Shown: in pieces, positions 8,528-16,326 of the stretch
Position numbering within the stretch: position 1 is the stretch's first letter
How the letters are laid out: the number at the start of each line of letters is the position of its first letter
NCBI GenBank assembly: GCA_934454525.1
Contig: CAKSFM010000026.1
Coordinates: 1-24,226, forward strand
DNA length: 24,226 bases
Direction: 5' to 3'
From: an uncultured Clostridia bacterium
GTDB taxonomy: Bacteria > Bacillota > Clostridia > UMGS1883
Made by a program: the position numbers and the translations under genes
Notes under the pieces: generated by a model
What the model was told of the DNA's origin: nothing
The model's input: only the letters and a program-made list of their open reading frames with translations
Databases searched by the model: none

Positions 8528-8610
8528 AGAAAATACTTGCATTATTATTAATATTTATATTGGCATTCACCTCTGCCGCATTTGCCGAATCCGGCTTTAT
8601 TAATATGTGA
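8524..8610 (+). pseudogene. Signal-peptide-only stub of an exported protein
   Basis: An ATG overlapping the stop of the previous gene (ATGA) opens 28 codons. The product, MKKILALLLIFILAFTSAAFA followed by ESGFINM, is a textbook Sec signal peptide with an AFA cleavage site and then only seven residues before TGA. The coupling and signal-peptide quality suggest a former secreted-protein gene at the end of the operon that has lost its body. The sequence just after it is repeat-like (8611-8806), which may mark the breakpoint. A functional micropeptide cannot be excluded. Confidence 0.55.
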
Positions 8611-8806
8611 AGGGACTGCAACAAAATGCGCAGAACGCATAAAGCAAAGAGAAAATTGTAATAAACAGTCGGAAAATTAAATGTGGAAATTTGTTATGCA
8701 ATGAATTTCTATAAAAACGCTTTATGCTACGAACAAACTTCACCCCTCGGAGTACCCTTGTACGCCTCCGGGTTCGAATCTGTTATGCCTATTTCTTTCG
8801 CCCCAA
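8611..8806. repeat. Repeat-like intergenic DNA
   Basis: No gene is visible. A 9-bp inverted repeat, GCATAAAGC (8637-8645) and GCTTTATGC (8719-8727), spans the first part. The segment GGTTCGAATCTGTTATGCCT (8771-8790) matches the 27-bp inverted-repeat sequence of region 216-491 with one change. It resembles a tRNA T-loop in the stretch GGTTCGAATC, but the flanks do not pair, so it is not a tRNA. Confidence 0.5.
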
Positions 8807-8850
8807 AAGAGGCTGCAGCAAAATGTGATTTCATTTTGCTGCAGCCTCTT
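8807..8850 (-). terminator. Terminator of the pst operon
   Basis: A perfect 19-bp stem (8807-8825 paired with 8832-8850) encloses a 6-base loop. On the minus strand it starts 13 bases after the pstB stop and continues into TTTT, so it is an intrinsic terminator for pstSCAB. The plus-strand side lacks a T run. Confidence 0.85.
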
Positions 8851-8863
8851 CTGCTCTGACCAA

Positions 8864-9619
8864 TCAACCGAAACGCCCCGACACATAGTCAAGCGTTTTG
8901 CTGCATTTCGGAGAGGTGAAAAGCTGTTTTGTCGAATCATATTCAACAATCTCACCGGTAAGAAAGAAAGCTGTATTATCTGAAATTCTCAGTGCCTGCT
9001 GCATATTATGCGTAACAATAATTACAGTATATTTTTCGCGCAGACTGCGCATCAGATTTTCAATTTTACCGGTTGAAATCGGATCAAGCGCCGATGTCGG
9101 TTCGTCCATCAGAAGAATTTCCGGACACACGGCGAGCGCCCGCGCAATGCACACGCGCTGCTGCTGTCCGCCCGAAAGGCGGCACGCGTTCTTTTTAAGC
9201 ATGTCGCGCACTTCATCGAACACAGCCGCCTCGCGCAGGCTTTTTTCAACAATTTCATCAAGCTCGGCGCGGTTTGTTATCCCATGCACTCTCGGTCCGT
9301 ACGCAATGTTATCATAAATGCTCATCGGAAACGGATTCGGCTGCTGAAACACCATTCCGACTTTTTTGCGGAGCTTTGTCGTATCTGTTCCGGGTGCATA
9401 AATATCACTGCCGTCAATTTTGACCGAACCTGTGATTTTAACGTTCTCCACCAAATCGTTCATTCTGTTGAGCGTCTTAAGAAAAGTCGATTTTCCGCAG
9501 CCCGACGGTCCGATAAGCGCCGTTATCGACCCGCGCTCCACTTCCATGCTGACATTGTTCAGCGCGTGTTTTTTTCCGTAATATAAATCAAGGTTTTTAA
9601 CCGATATTATTGAATCCAT
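8864..9619 (-). CDS. pstB: Phosphate ABC transporter, ATP-binding protein
   Basis: The ATPase subunit of the PstSCAB high-affinity phosphate importer, acting at the inner face of the membrane. The 251-residue product has Walker A GPSGCGKST (37-45), the Q-loop region FQQPNPFPMS, the ABC signature LSGGQQQR (148-155), Walker B with D-loop ILLMDEPTSALD (168-179) and the switch histidine in VTHNMQQA. Residues ALNNVSMEVERG and the asparagine-rich FQQPNPFP are typical of PstB. It begins 4 bases after the pstA stop and is the last gene of the operon. No phoU follows; a strong terminator comes 13 bases later. Confidence 0.97.
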   Translation of the reverse strand: MDSIISVKNLDLYYGKKHALNNVSMEVERGSITALIGPSGCGKSTFLKTLNRMNDLVENVKITGSVKIDGSDIYAPGTDTTKLRKKVGMVFQQPNPFPMSIYDNIAYGPRVHGITNRAELDEIVEKSLREAAVFDEVRDMLKKNACRLSGGQQQRVCIARALAVCPEILLMDEPTSALDPISTGKIENLMRSLREKYTVIIVTHNMQQALRISDNTAFFLTGEIVEYDSTKQLFTSPKCSKTLDYVSGRFG

Positions 9620-9623
9620 GTTT

Positions 9624-10475
9624 TCATTCTCCCCTCTTTCCCGACTTAAAAGATCCGGTTATAAGCGATGTTGCAATATTAAGCACAGGAATACAGATAA
9701 CAAGAATAGCTGCAATTGCAAATGCCGAATCATACTGCCCTTTGGACATTGAAAGATACAGCTGCACTGTGAGCGTACCGCCCGATTCAAAAATCTTTCT
9801 GACCATGCCGCGCGGAAGCAGATATCCGCTGCCTGCGGTAAAAATCAATGCTGCCGATTCGCCGACAATACGCCCCGTTGACAAAATAATTCCCGATGCA
9901 ATTCCGGGCGCTGCACTCGGCAAAAGCAGTGTCCGAATCATATACCACTTATTTGCTCCCAGTCCGAGCGCGCCGCTTCTGAGCGAGTCCGGCACGGCTT
10001 TCAGCGCCTCCTGTGTGCTGCGTGTTATCAGCGGCAGAATCATCAGCGAAAGTGTGAGCGAGCCTGTAAGAATACTGTAGCCAAGGTTTAAAAGCTCTCC
10101 GAAAAACACCATCCCGAACAAACCGAATATGATTGACGGTATACCGGCAAGTGTTTCCGTTGTAAATTCCACCACGCGAACCAAACGCCCTTTTTTTGCG
10201 TATTCATTCAAAAAAATCGCACTGCCCACACCGAGCGGAAGCGCCGTCACGAGCGTTATGGCAATTATGTAAAGTGTGTTTACAATATTTCCGGCAACGC
10301 CTGTTGTTCCGTTCATAACGCTTGTCACATGAGTCAGAAAGTCCGGCGAAACAAACCTGAGTCCCTCAGCCAGTACATATACTATCATTCCGTATGAAAG
10401 CACCGAAACGGCAAAGGCTGAAAGTCCGATTGAAAGTGCATGAAATCTGTCATATAATTTTCTTTTTGCCGTCAT
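9624..10475 (-). CDS. pstA: Phosphate ABC transporter, permease PstA
   Basis: A membrane-spanning subunit of the phosphate importer. The 283 residues contain about six hydrophobic helices and the conserved cytoplasmic coupling loop EALKAVPDSLRSGALGLGA, which contacts PstB. Order and similarity to the preceding gene distinguish it as PstA. Its ATG overlaps the pstC stop (ATGA), with GGAGG inside the end of pstC at proper spacing, so the two permease subunits are translationally coupled and probably made one to one. Confidence 0.96.
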   Translation of the reverse strand: MTAKRKLYDRFHALSIGLSAFAVSVLSYGMIVYVLAEGLRFVSPDFLTHVTSVMNGTTGVAGNIVNTLYIIAITLVTALPLGVGSAIFLNEYAKKGRLVRVVEFTTETLAGIPSIIFGLFGMVFFGELLNLGYSILTGSLTLSLMILPLITRSTQEALKAVPDSLRSGALGLGANKWYMIRTLLLPSAAPGIASGIILSTGRIVGESAALIFTAGSGYLLPRGMVRKIFESGGTLTVQLYLSMSKGQYDSAFAIAAILVICIPVLNIATSLITGSFKSGKRGE

Positions 10476-11419
10476 TTGCTTTCGCCTCCTCTTCGGATTA
10501 CAGCTGCAACAGCGGTGTTAATCATCATTATAAATATAAACAGCACCAGTCCGATTGTAAAAAGCACCTGCCTGTGAAGATCCGCCGCATAACCCATTTC
10601 GTTAACAATTGCCGTTGTCAGAAACCGCACCGAATTAAACGGCAGCGGCAGATTTACGCTGCTGCCCGACACAAGGCTGATTGCCATCGTTTCTCCGATA
10701 GCACGGCCGGTGCCGAGAACAGCTGCAGCGATAATTCCCGATTTTGCAGCCGGAATCTTAACCTTAAAAATAGTCTGCATTTTTGAGGCTCCGAGTCCGA
10801 GCGAAGCATGCTCCAAAGAATCCGGGACGGACTCAAGAGCCGTTTTGCTCAGACTTATAACAGTCGGCAAAATCATGACCGAAAGCACAATAACTGCTGA
10901 AATCAGATTTGCGCCGCCGGTGAACACATGCTCAGAGTTTTTCGGAAAAACAGCAAGCTCAAGCTTGTATATAAGCGGACATAGAACTTTCACTCCGATT
11001 AGTCCGTAAATTACGGACGGAATACCTGCCAGCAGCTCAACTGCCGGAGTGATGATTCTTGATAAAACCGGCGGAGCTGTTTCAGCCAAATAAATCGCTG
11101 CAAACAATCCCATCGGAACTCCGATGCAGACCGCCGCGGCAGTGCCGAAAACCGATGTCAGAATGATCGAAAGAATTCCGTAAGACGGAGGGTTCGCCGT
11201 CGGCTTCCACACCGTGTTAAACAGAAGCTTACCGAGTCCGACGCGGAAAACTGCCGGAAGTCCGCAAATGAACATATAAACCGTTATTGAAAATACCGCT
11301 ATTATCGCCGAAAACGCGCACGCCGTGAAAATGATTCTCGGAATCATTTCACGTGCGGCAGGTTTCCGCAGGTCCGCTATCACATTGTGCAGCGGACCGT
11401 GCGTTTTTAACCTAGACAT
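10472..11419 (-). CDS. pstC: Phosphate ABC transporter, permease PstC
   Basis: The partner permease of PstA. The product (315 residues from the chosen start) has about six transmembrane segments and the coupling loop TALESVPDSLEHASLGLGA. An ATG at 11434 overlaps the pstS stop, but the ATG at 11419 (MSRLKTHGPL) has GAGGTG just upstream and is the more likely start; the five extra codons are otherwise unremarkable. It lies second in the operon and would form the translocation pore with PstA. Confidence 0.95.
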   Translation of the reverse strand: MSRLKTHGPLHNVIADLRKPAAREMIPRIIFTACAFSAIIAVFSITVYMFICGLPAVFRVGLGKLLFNTVWKPTANPPSYGILSIILTSVFGTAAAVCIGVPMGLFAAIYLAETAPPVLSRIITPAVELLAGIPSVIYGLIGVKVLCPLIYKLELAVFPKNSEHVFTGGANLISAVIVLSVMILPTVISLSKTALESVPDSLEHASLGLGASKMQTIFKVKIPAAKSGIIAAAVLGTGRAIGETMAISLVSGSSVNLPLPFNSVRFLTTAIVNEMGYAADLHRQVLFTIGLVLFIFIMMINTAVAAVIRRGGESK

Positions 11420-11430
11420 ATTGCACCTCA

Positions 11431-12291
11431 TCATTTTGCCGAAATCAATCCGACAGATTTAATGATTTTCTGACCCTCGTCTGAATTTATGTAATCAAAC
11501 CATGCCTGAACCTGCTCATTTTGCTCGGAAACTTTGCCCTTCGTCGCCATGATGAACGGACGTGAGAGCAGATATTTTCCTGCCTTTATGTTTTCCTCTG
11601 TCGGCTCTGTTCCCTCAAGCTTAAGTGCAGTAACGCTGTCATCAAGCACATCGAGTGAGATATATCCGATAGCGCCGGGGGTTGAAGCAACCTTTGTCAG
11701 CACAGCGCCTGTTGAGTCAAGCTCACCGGCATACCGGCACTTATCGGCAAGCTCCAAAAGCTCCTCAAATGCGTCTCTCGTGCCTGAACCTGCTTCTCTG
11801 CCGATAACAACAATCGGGTCATCGCTGCCGCCGAGCGAGTTCCAGTTTTTAATTTCTCCGGTATATACCTTGCAAAGGTCTTCCTTGCTTATACCATCTA
11901 TATTGCAGGATTTGTTCACTATTACGGCGATTCCGTCGATTGCAACAACGTTTGCCTCCAGTCCCTGTGCAAGCTCACTGTCCTTAAGCTCGCGCGAAGC
12001 GTTGCCTATGTCAACGCTTCCGCTTGAAACGCTTTCGATTCCGGCTGATGAACCGATGAATTCTGCCGTAACCGTAACATCAGGGTTATTATTCATAAAT
12101 CCTTCCGAAAGGGCATTTGCAAGCTTTTCCATTGATGTGCTTCCTGCCATGCTTATCGTACCCGAAAGTGTTTGTTCCTGTTTATTATCTGTGTTTTTTT
12201 TACTTTCTTTTTTCTGTTGTGCGCCGCATGCCGCAAATATCATTGCCGCTGCAAGCACCGTGCAGATTACCGCAATTGTTTTTCTTTTCAT
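11431..12291 (-). CDS. pstS: Phosphate-binding lipoprotein PstS
   Basis: The extracellular phosphate receptor of the Pst importer, tethered to the membrane. The 286-residue product starts with a lipoprotein signal peptide ending in the lipobox-like FAAC (Cys21 or nearby). A Lys/Gln/Asn-rich linker and a type II periplasmic-binding-protein domain follow. Phosphate-contact motifs typical of PstS are visible: GSTSMEKLA near the start of the domain, GSSAGIESVSSGSVDIGNASRE and GREAGSGTRDAFEELL. First gene of the operon. The upstream 75-90 bases carry a PHO-box-like sequence and a -10 box, so phosphate starvation probably induces it. Confidence 0.96.
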   Translation of the reverse strand: MKRKTIAVICTVLAAAMIFAACGAQQKKESKKNTDNKQEQTLSGTISMAGSTSMEKLANALSEGFMNNNPDVTVTAEFIGSSAGIESVSSGSVDIGNASRELKDSELAQGLEANVVAIDGIAVIVNKSCNIDGISKEDLCKVYTGEIKNWNSLGGSDDPIVVIGREAGSGTRDAFEELLELADKCRYAGELDSTGAVLTKVASTPGAIGYISLDVLDDSVTALKLEGTEPTEENIKAGKYLLSRPFIMATKGKVSEQNEQVQAWFDYINSDEGQKIIKSVGLISAK

Positions 12292-12326
12292 AATTTATTT
12301 CTCCTCTTTTCTTTGATTATGTCTGT

Positions 12327-12381
12327 ATTTTACATCCGTAATGTTAGATTTGAAACCACACTTGTGTTAAATGTATGTAAA
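12327..12381 (-). promoter_or_regulatory. PHO-box-like promoter of pstS
   Basis: On the minus strand TTTACA (12376-12381) and TTAACA (12365-12370) are spaced 11 bp apart, matching the TTAACA-type direct repeats bound by PhoP in Firmicutes. Weaker steps continue at the same spacing (GTGGTT, TCTAAC), leading to a possible -10 TAAAAT at 12327-12332. No PhoP/PhoR gene lies in the window. Confidence 0.55.
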
Positions 12382-12385
12382 TTTT

Positions 12386-12414
12386 CACAAAGCATTAAAA
12401 AGCGGCATACGATA
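12386..12414 (+). promoter_or_regulatory. Possible sigma-K-type promoter of the LysM operon
   Basis: CATACGATA (12406-12414) fits the sigma-K -10 consensus CATANNNTA, and CACA (12386-12389) lies 16 bases upstream, fitting its weak -35. The predicted start would be very close to the Shine-Dalgarno at 12421, which weakens the call. If real, the LysM genes are expressed in the mother cell late in sporulation. Confidence 0.3.
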
Positions 12415-12433
12415 AATATAAGAGGTGAAAAAA

Positions 12434-13078
12434 ATGACTTGCAGCAATTCATGGAAATGTCCGCCGGGCAGCTTTCCCTACATTGTTACTAAGGGTGACA
12501 CGCTTTATTCCATTGCTCTCAGATATCAAAGCAGCGCAGAGAGGCTGGCAGAGGTTAATCCCAATGCCGACCCGAACAATCTCCGCATCGGTGAGGTGCT
12601 TTGTATTCCGCTGCCGCACCAGTTTTACCCGATGTGCCGCACAATGAATTACTACGTTGTCGGCGCAAAGGATACATTCTATTCCATATCGCGTTATTTC
12701 GGCATTACGGAGCAGCAGCTTTTCCACTATAACATGGGTGTTGAGCCCGATAACATTTACGAAGGCATGATTTTATGTATCCCGATTGCGCCGCCGCCCG
12801 TATGCATAACTGCCGAAAACGGAATACTGACGCTTGACTTCGTTTCCGGCGATATTGAACGTTTCAGCTGCAAAATGCCGGAAACCAAACAACGCACACG
12901 CATATCCGCAAAGCAGATATTTTCCGAAAATGGCAGCGGAAAACGCCTTGTGCTCGCATCGGGCGCCGGGAAAATTTGTGCCGGCAATTGCAGCGCAGAT
13001 GATATTGTTCTGTCCTCCGATGATATGAACAGGGTGTTCAATTTTGCCACCGTCGGAACGGAGGTGATTGTTAAATGA
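12434..13078 (+). CDS. Two-LysM protein with degenerate L,D-transpeptidase-like tail
   Basis: A 214-residue peptidoglycan-binding protein without a signal peptide. LysM repeats lie at about 16-60 (YIVTKGDTLYSIALRY) and 73-118 (YYVVGAKDTFYSISRYFG). CPPGSFPY before the first is typical of clostridial spore-type LysM proteins. The tail (about 123-214) looks unrelated at first, but its last 26 residues follow the end of the neighbouring L,D-transpeptidase closely (IVLSSDDMNRVFNFATVGTE against IRMYNEDVEALFDMTPVGTS), with Asp190 where that enzyme has its catalytic cysteine. It is probably an inactive companion. Start ATG 12434 follows AGAGG at 12421-12425; a GTG at 12425 overlaps that site. It overlaps the next gene by ATGA. 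Confidence 0.85.
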   Translation: MTCSNSWKCPPGSFPYIVTKGDTLYSIALRYQSSAERLAEVNPNADPNNLRIGEVLCIPLPHQFYPMCRTMNYYVVGAKDTFYSISRYFGITEQQLFHYNMGVEPDNIYEGMILCIPIAPPPVCITAENGILTLDFVSGDIERFSCKMPETKQRTRISAKQIFSENGSGKRLVLASGAGKICAGNCSADDIVLSSDDMNRVFNFATVGTEVIVK

Positions 13079-13923
13079 ACGGCTGTGCAGCATACTACAC
13101 TGTTGAGGAGGGCAACACAATCTTTTCAATTGCCGAGCTTTTCGGAACATCGCCCGAAAGCATACTGCGGCTCAATCCCTCCGTTGATCCCGATAATCTT
13201 GAAGTCGGAACACGGCTGTGCGTTGTTTCGGCAACTGTTCAGCCTGTGCAATGCCCGCCGGGGTCTGTTGCATACAACATAAACCGCGGAGACACACTTC
13301 AGATAATTGCCGAAAGATTCGGCACAACTGCCGAAAGTATTCTTTTAACCAACCCAACGCTTGATCCGTATAATCTGCGTATCGGGCAAAGAATATGCAT
13401 TGAGCAGCCGATTCCCAATCTTCCCGAATGCAAAACAAGAAACTACTATGTTATTCGCAGCGGCGACACGCTCGGTGCAATCGCCGCGTCATTCGGGGTG
13501 AAAGTTTCGGAAATCCGCGCAGTAAATCCCGGCATCAATCCGAATAATCTCAATGTCGGCAGTGTGATATGTATTCCGCTTGCGCCGTCGCCGATTGATA
13601 TTATTATAAACGTTGCGGCAAAAAGGCTTACTGTTTACAGAAAGGGTTCAATCTACCGCGAATACATCATTGCAACAGGGAAACCCGAAACACCAACGCC
13701 AATCGGTAATTTTACAATAATCAATAAAGAGCTTGATCCCGGAGGTCCGTACGGCACACGATGGCTCGGACTTTCGAAGCGCGGTTACGGAATTCACGGC
13801 ACAAATAATCCGCCGTCAATCGGAACGGCGGCTTCAAACGGCTGTATAAGAATGTATAACGAGGACGTTGAGGCGCTTTTTGATATGACGCCCGTCGGCA
13901 CATCAGTAAGAATACTTCCATAA
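13075..13923 (+). CDS. Three-LysM L,D-transpeptidase (YkuD family)
   Basis: A 282-residue enzyme predicted to cross-link or modify peptidoglycan through L,D-transpeptidation. LysM repeats lie at about 6-50, 66-110 and 124-168, and the YkuD catalytic domain at about 173-282. The motif HGTNN (241-245) and SNGCIRM (254-260) place catalytic Cys257 and His241. There is no signal peptide, as in the Bacillus subtilis spore-associated YkuD. With the similar protein upstream this suggests a role in spore cortex or coat rather than the vegetative wall; that is inference. The ATG overlaps the previous stop (ATGA), so both proteins are translationally coupled. Confidence 0.93.
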   Translation: MNGCAAYYTVEEGNTIFSIAELFGTSPESILRLNPSVDPDNLEVGTRLCVVSATVQPVQCPPGSVAYNINRGDTLQIIAERFGTTAESILLTNPTLDPYNLRIGQRICIEQPIPNLPECKTRNYYVIRSGDTLGAIAASFGVKVSEIRAVNPGINPNNLNVGSVICIPLAPSPIDIIINVAAKRLTVYRKGSIYREYIIATGKPETPTPIGNFTIINKELDPGGPYGTRWLGLSKRGYGIHGTNNPPSIGTAASNGCIRMYNEDVEALFDMTPVGTSVRILP

Positions 13924-13984
13924 ATAATAAGACGTTGAAAAAGAAATGTGATAAAAGTTTGATTGACCGACTTTTTCGACAGTC

Positions 13985-14031
13985 TGCAAGGGGCAGCTGC
14001 CATAAATCTTTTACAGCAGCTGCCCCTTGCA
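13985..14031. terminator. Hairpin between convergent genes, overlapping the araC-type stop
   Basis: A perfect 16-bp GC-rich stem (13985-14000 with 14016-14031) has a 15-base loop. It lies between the convergent L,D-transpeptidase and AraC-type genes, and its right arm is coding sequence of the latter (stop at 14011-14013). Neither side has a clear T run, so it may be a bidirectional or processing hairpin rather than a standard terminator. Confidence 0.5.
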
Positions 14032-14844
14032 GCTTACCGGAGGTATACCTGTTTCGCGCTTAAAAACATATGAAAAATATGCCGGAGATGAAAACCCGAG
14101 CTGACCGCTGACTTCATTCACATTCATTCCGCTTTCAAGCATGGATGTTGCACGCACGATTTTAAGCATTGTGAAATGCTTGCTTACACCGCTTCCCGTA
14201 TACTTCTTTATTATTTTTTTCAGATTACTCTCACTCATGCCGCACAGCAGCGCAAGCTCCGCAACCGAAAGATTCTTTTCAATATTATTGTTCATCATCT
14301 CAATTATTGATGAAAAAAGTTTAGCCGAGTGTGTTTTTAACTGTGCTCTTTCTCCGCTGCTTTCGCTCAGCAAGCTGAGAAGAAACCGTTCAAACCGGCA
14401 AACTGCCATTTGCGCGGCAGCAATATTGCCGCATCCGTGCACCAAAAGACCGTCCATACTAAAAGAAGTCCTTATCTCATCAAGCAGCTCCGTCAATTCG
14501 GTTACTCCGGTTTTATCAAGCTTAATAACTCCGTCGGACAGCCTGAAAAGAACATCGCTGTCTGACGAAAAAGATATAACAATAATTTCGAACTCTGTTC
14601 CGTCTGATATTATCCGATGAAATTCCATCGGCATATGAAGCACTGCATCACCTTCGGTCAGATGATAAATCTTATCATCCTTTGCAATAAGCGCTTTCCC
14701 TCTTTTTATGCAGACAAGCTCCCAGAAATTATGCATTTCCCCCGAAAAGTAGTAGTCCTTGTCCTTGTATGAATGAAATGCCGTGTTCAGCGAATAAACG
14801 GATAAAACACGCGGCACATGATAAAATACCGTCCTGTTCCACAT
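14011..14844 (-). CDS. AraC-family transcriptional regulator
   Basis: A 277-residue regulator with an N-terminal cupin-type sensing domain (HNFWELVCIKRGKALI and EGDAVLHMPMEFH) and a C-terminal double helix-turn-helix (LSVAELALLCGMSESNLKKI and MNVNEVSGQLGFSSPAYFSYVFK). The ATG at 14844 is preceded by GGAGGGCGCT. The ATG at 14856 overlaps that site and is less likely. It is divergent from the Gfo/Idh/MocA gene across a 120-bp AT-rich gap. It therefore most likely controls that gene in response to a sugar or sugar derivative, as usual for this family; the ligand is unknown. Confidence 0.92.
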   Translation of the reverse strand: MWNRTVFYHVPRVLSVYSLNTAFHSYKDKDYYFSGEMHNFWELVCIKRGKALIAKDDKIYHLTEGDAVLHMPMEFHRIISDGTEFEIIVISFSSDSDVLFRLSDGVIKLDKTGVTELTELLDEIRTSFSMDGLLVHGCGNIAAAQMAVCRFERFLLSLLSESSGERAQLKTHSAKLFSSIIEMMNNNIEKNLSVAELALLCGMSESNLKKIIKKYTGSGVSKHFTMLKIVRATSMLESGMNVNEVSGQLGFSSPAYFSYVFKRETGIPPVSCKGQLL

Positions 14845-14964
14845 AGCGCCCTCCATAAGTGTCTGATTTCAAATATTATATATCGTATTTCATATTCCAT
14901 TTGATTTTAAACTATTTATAATTATATACAAGAAAAACAAATTTGTAAAGAGGTGCAGATAAAA

Positions 14965-16206
14965 ATGGATAAAATAAAGCTCGGAATCATCGGTCTGGGG
15001 CAGCGCGGTTCGGGACTTCTCAATGAAATAACTCAAATGGAGGATGTTGAGATTTGTGCTGTCTGCGATTTGTATAACGACAGAACGGAAGATGCATTTA
15101 AAACCATAAAAGAAAAATGCGGAAATGAACCGATTATAACGCAGGACTATCGTGATATCCTGAATATGCCGGAAATTAAGGCTGTTCTTATCAGCGCCGC
15201 ATGGGAGGCTCATGCAGACCTTGCCGCAGCGTCAATGCGCGCAGGAAAATGGACTGCCCTTGAAGTTGGAGGTGCATATGACATCAGCGACTGCCAAAAG
15301 CTGGTAGATACATACGAAGAAACAAAAACTCCGTTCATGTTTCTTGAAAACTGCTGCTACGGACGCAGAGAGCTGATGTGTCTTAACATGGCAAAAGCAG
15401 GATTATTCGGTGAAATTGTTCATTGTGACGGCGCATATATGCATGATTTGCGCGAGGAAGTTTCAAGCGGCGCTGAAATCCGTCACTATCGGTTGCAGAA
15501 CTACATTCACCGCAATTGCGAAAACTATCCCACGCACGAGCTTGGTCCTATTGCAAAGCTGCTCAACATTAACAATGGCAACAGAATGTTGTCACTTGTT
15601 TCATTCGCTTCGAAATCAGCCGGACTGCACGATTACATTGTCGATAAACGCGGCAGTGAAGACTCGCTCGCGTCAGTTGACTTCAAACAGGGTGACGTTA
15701 TAACAACAATTATCAAATGCGCCGGCGGAGAAACAATTTTACTGTCACTTAACACAACGCTTCCCCACCCCTATTCAAGGAATTTCAATGTTCACGGAAC
15801 TCACGCTTACTATGCCGAAAACAACGATTCAATATTCTTCAACGGAGACAGCAGCAGCGAATATGATTGGAAACCGAATTGGGGCAATGCAGAAAAGCTC
15901 AGCGAACAGTATGACCATCCCCTTTGGAAAGCATATCTCAAGGATGGTGTGCACAGTGGGCACGGCGGCATGGATTGGCTTGTTCTCCGCGCATTCTTCG
16001 AAAGCATCAGGGAAAATAAGCTTCCTCCGATAAATGTTTATGACGCGGCGGCATGGATGTCAATTTCAGCGCTCAGTGAGCAGTCGCTCGCACTCGGCGG
16101 AGCGCCCGTTCCGATTCCCGATTTCACGCGCGGAAAATGGATTCGCGGAATATCATATCCGCAGGTTGAAAAATTCCGCCTTGATGTTATTCCGGAAATT
16201 AAATAA
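14965..16206 (+). CDS. Gfo/Idh/MocA oxidoreductase, GH109-like
   Basis: A 413-residue NAD(P)-binding protein with an N-terminal Rossmann fold (IKLGIIGLGQRGSG, residues 4-17). Its C-terminal domain resembles glycoside hydrolase family 109, which uses bound NAD to cleave alpha-N-acetylgalactosaminides. Features supporting GH109 rather than a simple sugar dehydrogenase are NYPTHELGP, the run PHPYSRNFNVHGTHAYY and GHGGMDWLVLRAFF. The true substrate could be another N-acetylated sugar. No signal peptide is present, so it acts inside the cell. ATG 14965 follows AGAGGTG with 9-base spacing; a GTG at 14953 is in frame but part of that site. A strong terminator follows. Confidence 0.9.
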   Translation: MDKIKLGIIGLGQRGSGLLNEITQMEDVEICAVCDLYNDRTEDAFKTIKEKCGNEPIITQDYRDILNMPEIKAVLISAAWEAHADLAAASMRAGKWTALEVGGAYDISDCQKLVDTYEETKTPFMFLENCCYGRRELMCLNMAKAGLFGEIVHCDGAYMHDLREEVSSGAEIRHYRLQNYIHRNCENYPTHELGPIAKLLNINNGNRMLSLVSFASKSAGLHDYIVDKRGSEDSLASVDFKQGDVITTIIKCAGGETILLSLNTTLPHPYSRNFNVHGTHAYYAENNDSIFFNGDSSSEYDWKPNWGNAEKLSEQYDHPLWKAYLKDGVHSGHGGMDWLVLRAFFESIRENKLPPINVYDAAAWMSISALSEQSLALGGAPVPIPDFTRGKWIRGISYPQVEKFRLDVIPEIK

Positions 16207-16218
16207 CTGTTCATGCAC

Positions 16219-16292
16219 AAAAATGCAGGACGAAAGGGATCGCGTGAAAATGAATTTCACATTTTCCGCGGTTTCTTTCGTCCTGCATTTTT
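16219..16292 (+). terminator. Long terminator hairpin after the GH109-like gene
   Basis: A perfect 18-bp stem (16219-16236 with 16275-16292) contains a second stem inside it (GAAAATG/CATTTTC and CGCG/CGCG) and is followed by T-rich sequence on the plus strand. It ends the GH109-like transcript 12 bases after its stop and marks the last clear host sequence before the phage-like remnant. Confidence 0.85.
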
Positions 16293-16326
16293 TGGCTATA
16301 TTCAGCAGTTACTGCCTGCGGTTTAT

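Noticed and set aside
8761..8795. tRNA-like GGTTCGAATC
   Set aside because: The flanking bases do not form T-arm, acceptor or anticodon stems, and no CCA end follows. It belongs to the dispersed repeat seen at 216-491.
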